DNA from: Chlorops oryzae
Taxonomy: Eukaryota > Arthropoda > Insecta > Diptera > Chloropidae
NCBI GenBank assembly: GCA_020466095.1
Contig: CM035807.1
Span: 11,982,007-12,046,006 of the forward strand
Reading direction: 5' to 3'
DNA: 64,000 nt
The notes under the pieces: model-generated
Seen by the model: the letters and a program-made list of their open reading frames with translations, nothing else
What the model was told of the DNA's origin: nothing
The model's database searches: none
Shown: piece after piece, positions 58,421-64,000 of the stretch
Layout of the letters: every line of letters starts with the position of its first letter
Numbering within the stretch: the stretch's first letter is position 1
Position numbers and translations under genes: made by a program

Positions 58421-58500
58421 GCAGGTAGGATCAGGGTCACAAGGAAATTCAACTTAGCTTGCTTAGTCTCTCAGTTTGTCTATACCGCCATGTATCTTTG
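58421..58500 (+). mobile_element. Short mini-me core fragment
   Basis: GGATCAGGGTCACAAGG and TTCAACTTAGC, then GCTTAGTCTCTCAGTTTGTC, match the core and a decayed GTCY stretch of the copies at 46894 and 56038. Only the core is recognisable. Confidence 0.4.
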
Positions 58501-58825
58501 CAGGCAACTCGCTGTGTGCCCTTCAGACAGTCCGTCTTCTTTTGAAGGAAGAATTTAGATACCATTCAAGATCGGAACGAAAATGAAGGGAAATATGGTT
58601 AATTTTAAGAAGTGACTTCTTCGGATCATTTTTTCGGGTTCCTATTTTATTATGGTCCATTATTAAAACCAAAAAAAATCCACCACCAAAAAAATTTTAG
58701 CCACACTCAATACTGTGGGTGAAAATTTTAAAAATAAAGACGTGAAACGACACATTTGCTTGGCTATAGGAGTATATGTATGTATAAGAGTGAAAATCTT
58801 TCTAGACATTACCGGAGTAGATAAA

Positions 58826-58923
58826 ATACTCTAGAGCAGCAACGGGTTTGGCACAATAGTCTGGGAAGACGCAGTGCCACGGACGGAAAACGCTCGTACC
58901 CTCCACCAATAATAATAATAATA
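58826..58923 (+). mobile_element. Retroposon-like tail with (AAT)n
   Basis: A GC-rich segment (GGCACAATAGTCTGGGAAGA, CCACGGACGG, CTCGTACCCTCCACC) ends abruptly in five AAT units. A unique 3' sequence followed by short trinucleotide repeats is the form of 3' ends of some non-LTR elements (I-clade elements end in TAA repeats). The family is not identified. Confidence 0.35.
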
Positions 58924-61549
58924 TGTATGTATGTTTCGATAAAGGTGTCCAAATTTGTGAATTGCTTAGAAAAATCATATTTGTTTAAAGTTATATTAAT
59001 TTTATTGGAAATAAAATCTTACAGTCGTGCCGATTTGCTTGGAAATGAAGTCCTTAATTAGCTAAAATATTAAAATTTTTCATCTTGATGGATTTTATTT
59101 TTGTAAGTTGGATTTGTAAATGCTCGGATATTTTTGTGTTTTAAATTTAAGTACTTAGGCAATTTTGTTAATGCAAAAGTTCAATCAAATATTTTAACAT
59201 TATATATTTTTTGAAGTTAGAAAAGCGGTTGAAGTTCAACTTCGATAAAATTATTCGCAAAATGTTGGTAAGAAAAAAATTTTTTTTGCTCCATAAAGTA
59301 TGCTTTATGGTTATAATGTTTCTGAGAACATAATGGGACGTAACTTTAGAACTACAAGAGCAAAATATGCACTTCAAATAACAAATTACAAAGGACTTTT
59401 TGTTGTTTGAAATTGTGTCATCGCTTTACACATTTTCATATAAATTTTAGAAGTTATGAAGCCTCTGTTTTTTGTCGCCCATATATTTTAAATAATTTTG
59501 CAATTTATGACCCCCAAATGACAATAAATTAGTATATTTTGTAGTTTATGTATATAAAAACAAAGCTTTGAATTTTCCACCGACTTGTCCCAAAAAATCT
59601 CAAAAACATTGGTTATGAAGGAAGCTACCCCTTAAAACTCAGAGAAAGTGGCCATTTTAGGTAAACTGCGCACCGCAACCTCCAAACCTTTCACAAAAAA
59701 TCTGAAAAAATTCTCAAAAATACTTTTACCCCAAAACATCTCAAAATCCTTACGTGAAACTATGAAATTTTGAAAAAAAAAAAAAAAAACTTGCGGCACC
59801 TTAATGACCCCATCAAAGAGGTTTCTGGGTTGTAACCCTAAAACGACCACTCGTCTCATTTATCCTTCTTTCCCCATAATACAATAAAAACGAAACGGAG
59901 CTAGGTGAATTTTATTTAATCGTAAATGTGCTGAAGTCCTTTTCATGTAGCATTAGAAGACACGCCTTCTATTTGTGTCCATATCCAATGGCACATTGAA
60001 GCTGAAGTATCATTTCGAAAGTCGAGAAGTGCCTGAGACGTCTGCCCAATTATCAAAATCAGATCAAGTGAGTCTTTTAAGTCTATGAAAGTCTACGAAC
60101 AACAAAAAAAAAAAAAAACGGTAACACAAAAAGTGGAAATAGGGAAAATATTTGTATATATATATATATGTGCGAAATTTTAATGAAACTCATCATCGCC
60201 AAAACTGAAAATAAAATAAAGTCTTCAAATCCAAACAAAAACCCATTGGATTCATAAAAGCCGAGAGGATGCTTCAATGCAAAATTCATGCACATCGACA
60301 GACGTTATCACGTTCGGATGGTAACGAACGCCATCGGAGAGGAAACTTATTTCTCGTGTCGCATCACACGGCATCGTGTTCGAAGTCCTGGAGTAATCGT
60401 GCCTCAGAAGTGGGCTGTTACAACGTTGCAATTAAGTGTGCGGTGTGTTCGGTGTGGAACGATGTGGTAATGCAATGCTCTGCCGACTCAGGCTTTTCGG
60501 CTTGGATTCTTAGAGTTTGTGTTTTATAACACATTTGAATGTGTAAGGATTCGCTTAATGCATTGCCGTCATATGCTCGTGAGATTGTATTCACTCAAAC
60601 ACTTGAAGAGCATATCCTTTCGTCTCCATGGCCTTGTGGGTGTGTTTGTGTGAGTGTGCGAGTCTGTGTGTGTAAGAGGTATCGCACATGCTTCATTTTT
60701 TCTTATATTACTTCTTTTCATTAATTTTTTTGTTTTATTTTGGTAATTATTAAGTGGATTTGCAAAGAAGGCCTGACAGGCTGCAGGGTGGACTATGAAT
60801 TTTTTGGACGAAAATTTCGAATTTTTTTTTTTTTAGGAAAGCTTTTTTTTAAATATTTTAAAAGTTCAAAATAGTTTATTTAATTTGTATCGTTATTACA
60901 AATTATGGAGAAAATTCTTTTCGACAGAAGAACTTTCAATCAAAATAAATTCTTTGTTCAAAGTGCTTTGTAAACAGGCAGACTCATAGCAATAGCTGGA
61001 GAACATATTTTGAGTCGAAAATATTGAGGCAAATATTTTATATTATAGAGGAATAGAATTGTATTCAATGAACTGTAATATCATTCTTACTATTGCTGAA
61101 ATTAGACTCTAAAAAATTTACCCAGCCTTCTTTTCGTTTGAAATCAATACAAACCCCTTTCGAAACTCTGGACACATTAGCTTGAATTCCATCCTTTTCT
61201 CTTGGGCTTCCGTAGAGCCTTGAAGTAGGGAGAAAAGCCATGTTTCCTTCATTATCAAAGCCCAAATAAGTTTTGATTATATTTTTAAAATTTCAGTCCC
61301 AAAAATCGTTGGTAGCACCCTGTAATTAATCGCTCGTACACAATATAATCACACCTACCCTTATACTTATCAAGATAAGATTTTACCCTAAAAAAAAAAT
61401 AAAAGAAAAAAAGTAAAAATAAAATAAAATAAAATAAAGACAGAACACAAGAATCCAGACATGCATAAATGAGGCTACAAGTAGGCCTCTTGGATTTTCG
61501 TTGCCTGCAATTTGCACCCGCATCTAAGGCGCAACAGCACGCAAAGTGT
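58924..61549. other. Intergenic, AT-rich
   Basis: No gene supported. A-runs lie near 59776-59789 and 60102-60118, a TA run at 60157-60168, and a GT-rich patch at 60637-60672. Open frames near 60270-60530 overlap each other in two frames and show no family resemblance. Confidence 0.4.
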
Positions 61550-64000
61550 ACAAGACGCACAACGTTGCATCGGCAGAGCATATTTGCCGAGGCTTTTTAA
61601 AGTGATGACGCCGCCGCTGTCGCTGTCGCTATAGCCGTCACGTCATCGCCTTCGCCATCGTCATCGTCATCTCGAGTACGCTGTCGACGTTGTCCTCTTT
61701 GTGGAAGGAGAATTTCTGCCCCTTTAATGTTGGTGACTTTTATGAGACACCACCAAAAGGAGGCTTTCCTTTTTTTTTTGCATGTGAGTGTACAAACTGT
61801 CATTCTTTTATGCTAAGGACAATAACAGCAGCAGCAACAACAACAATAATAATAAAAGTTGCAAAAGAAAACAATAAAAACACCAGAAACAATAATAAGA
61901 AGCAACAACAACAACAGGAGGAGCAGCAGCAGCAGCAACAACAAGGCATGGTAGCGCAGAGCAAATTGAGCCTTGCAACGAACATGATGAGACAAATGAG
62001 AACGACATCAACGATATCGCACAGTGGTAAAATTTGGAATGTTAGCAAAAATCTCAGAGAATATTTATCATAATTTTTTGCGCGGCCAAGCACTGTGCGC
62101 AAATATCTTACACATGTCCTGGCTCCTTCGTAAGTCAATGCAAATGCGTGTGTGTGTGTCTCGATGAGCTCTAAAAATTTTCGCCCATATGAATATGTTC
62201 GGGCATGTGTGTATCAGTGTTATCAGCAGTACTTAATGTCTGCCGAAGAAAGAGCGCTTTTTTGTCTTCTGCTGCTACTCCTGCGGTTGCTGTACTCCAT
62301 TGGCTTCTTTGGTTGATGTTGCACTTGCTTCAACCTGTTCCGCTGCTGACGTCCAATGCATTTTGTGCTTTGCTTTTACTTTTTCTTCTATTTATGATGT
62401 TTCTTTTTTGTATTTGCATCAGTTCTGTTTTTGTTTAGCCTATGTTTTTTTTTCTTCTTTCTTGTCTGCTTTTGCGAACGCATGCATTCCGTAGAGCATG
62501 CAGCACTTCTTTTGCTTCGCGACTCATTCATGTTTCGTCTTGTGGCGTGTTGCCTCACACATACCAATTGGGCAATTTCTGCCCCCAGCTGCATCGCCTG
62601 TTGCCCCCTACAAAAAGAAGGGGCTTATGCATTTTAGCACTCATTTGCGTTTACATTAGTGCGCTATTCGGCATCAGTATCGCCATAGCCATCGCAATCG
62701 CAATCGCCGTTGCTATCCGTCGCGTCCGTGGCCGCGTCGAAATGTCTGCACTTACCGCATTACAAATGCAGTCTGCCTTGCAGCTCCGCATTGCTTCGCT
62801 GGCTCGTGGGTTTGTTGGCTTACCGGCTTCAGTGTTTACACAGGCAAGTCTGTGGCATTCGTCATTTTATGCTGTTATTCCGATTTTTTCATCGTTTTTT
62901 CTTCTTTTTTTCTTTCTTTTTTTTTTTTTTTTTTGTATTTTCATTTGCAATGTTCTTCAGGCCATGTTAGTCATGCATCGCCATGAAGCGTTCTCTGCTT
63001 TCCAATACGAATGCAACGAATATTGCGTCGACGTGCTGCCGAGCTGCCTTCCTTGCTGAGCCGCTCGGTTACCACTCCAACGACTATGAATGGAGATCGA
63101 CGACTTCTTCCCCTGAGTGTTGCCCTGTCCTGGCCCTGCGCTGCTTGCCGGCTTGCTTGCTTCGCGTTGCTTTACATTGCCAGCGACTTGAATGCCTGCT
63201 TGACAGCCTGTCTCGAGTAGGAGTTCTCGGCTTTGGTGCTGTCAGGTTGCCTCACAGTTGGCTGGCGTGCTTTGCATACTTTGGTTGCGTTTTTTCGTGC
63301 AAAACGGCGAGCATAAAATCTACGCTTAAAACGTTTCGTTCGCTCCGTATCGTTTCGTTTCGGTTCGGTTCCGTTCCGTTGCCTCGCATTGCGTCGTGTT
63401 CTGTTGTTTTGTGTGCTTCTGACGTTGTTTTGCTTTGATTTGTTGCTGCCACAATCAGTTGCAGTGTGTTCCTTGCAGTGTGCTCCTTGCACAATGCATT
63501 AAAGTGCAATCAAATCACTGTCGTCATCCCGCTACCCCGTTGGCATCCTAGTCAGCGTGATAGCCACAATCATCGTCATCGTCATCGCGTTCTCGTCGTT
63601 GTCATCTTTTTCGGTTTTCAATTTCGGTTTCCTTACAGTTGTCGTTATCATTCTCGCTGCCGTTGATTTGTTTTGATTTATTTTGATTCATCACCCGTCG
63701 CGTCTTGCCATATACCATACACCATAGATATAGCCATAGCCTATAGCCTATAGCCACAGACGTAATCGTAGTCGCTTCCGTTTTGTGTATTTTGGGTCAT
63801 CGTTGGCGATTTTGTTGGCCAAGGATTACCTTCGCTGTCTGTGCCGCTGTGCTCGCTGTGTCTGTTCGGTGGCAATACTTCGTTACCATTGTCAGTGATT
63901 TCGTTTTGCATGTGACAATCAAGGGCATTCCTGAAGGACCTCAGCACGCCCGTGTAATCAGTGATTTTAATTACGCGCTCTTCCGATCATTCAACGAAAC
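61550..64000. other. GC-richer simple-sequence region, no gene proven
   Basis: Long frames occur on both strands because the DNA is built from codon-sized words: CAA/CAG runs (61835-61945), GCAATCGC/GCCATAGCC words (62675-62720), CGTTTCGTTTCGGTT words (63330-63385), TCATCGTCATCG words near 63575, and ATAGCCTATAGCC (63725-63760). The 205-codon plus frame at 62442-63059 starts FFF/LL-rich and contains AIAIAIAIA, so it is a repeat product. No signal-peptide exon with a splice partner, and no conserved domain, was found. It may be 5' or intronic regulatory DNA of a gene outside the window. Confidence 0.4.

Noticed and set aside
60269..60529. 86-codon plus frame with several cysteines
   Set aside because: Overlaps another frame of equal quality, no signal peptide, no motif; consistent with chance.
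61690..62138. Overlapping Q/N-rich plus frame and L/C/V-rich minus frames
   Set aside because: Both are translations of the same CAA/CAG trinucleotide tract; no start context or conserved flank.
62442..63059. 205-codon open frame
   Set aside because: Starts in FFF/LLL sequence, contains an AIAIAIA run from a simple repeat, overlaps three other frames, and has no domain or splice context.

Overview
The window looks like nuclear DNA from a fly, most probably a higher (schizophoran) dipteran. The evidence is AT-rich intergenic sequence, introns of 72-82 bp with GTAAG donors, CAAAATG-type start contexts, CAG/CAA tracts, and several copies of a GTCY-repeat retroposon of the mini-me type known from flies. 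I cannot name the genus. There are no bacterial operons, rRNA genes or CRISPR arrays, and no canonical tRNA gene that folds properly. Almost all short open frames in the window are chance frames in AT-rich or simple-sequence DNA.

Only three protein genes can be supported, and all lie between 32.6 and 46.1 kb: one on the plus strand (32669-33286) and two on the minus strand (39757-40712 and 44802-46012). Each is a small secreted-protein gene built the same way. A micro-exon of 6-9 codons opens the signal peptide, a phase-0 intron of 72-82 bp follows, and one exon carries the rest. The two minus-strand genes are probably related: both carry GY-x-Y or GYL-P type motifs and both end in the motif RPKNRR-x5-EVV[VL] about 20 residues before the stop. 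The third gene in order (44802-46012) is broken by three or four frame changes, each at or near a short tandem repeat. It is either decaying or affected by consensus errors. Extracellular matrix, cuticle or eggshell is the natural guess for the group, but no known domain proves it.

The rest is intergenic (or possibly intronic) DNA packed with small transposable elements. I can delimit two non-autonomous hAT elements with perfect 8-bp target duplications (12732-13432 and 26715-27146), a Tc1/mariner transposase relic (13560-14156), a non-LTR retrotransposon tail (34648-34892), and several copies or fragments of a mini-me-like GTCY element. The better-preserved mini-me-like copies start TATACC and end TTACTTG. 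At least ten inverted-repeat (MITE or foldback) elements are present, some as pairs of copies, some nested inside other elements. Five tRNA-derived Pol III-type heads occur at 0.4, 0.8, 42.9, 54.2 and 55.1 kb. The last of these is arranged as a large palindrome with a tRNA-like head in each arm.

Regional texture: 0-12 kb is plain AT-rich sequence with a 0.56-kb GTTAA-type pentamer satellite; 12.5-18.2 kb is transposon-dense; 18.2-26.4 kb is mostly unassigned, with a TTG-rich patch at 20.3-22.4 kb; 26.4-31.9 kb is transposon-dense; 32-46 kb holds the genes; 46.9-58.9 kb is again transposon-dense; 61.5-64 kb is a more GC-rich, codon-like simple-sequence region with no convincing gene.
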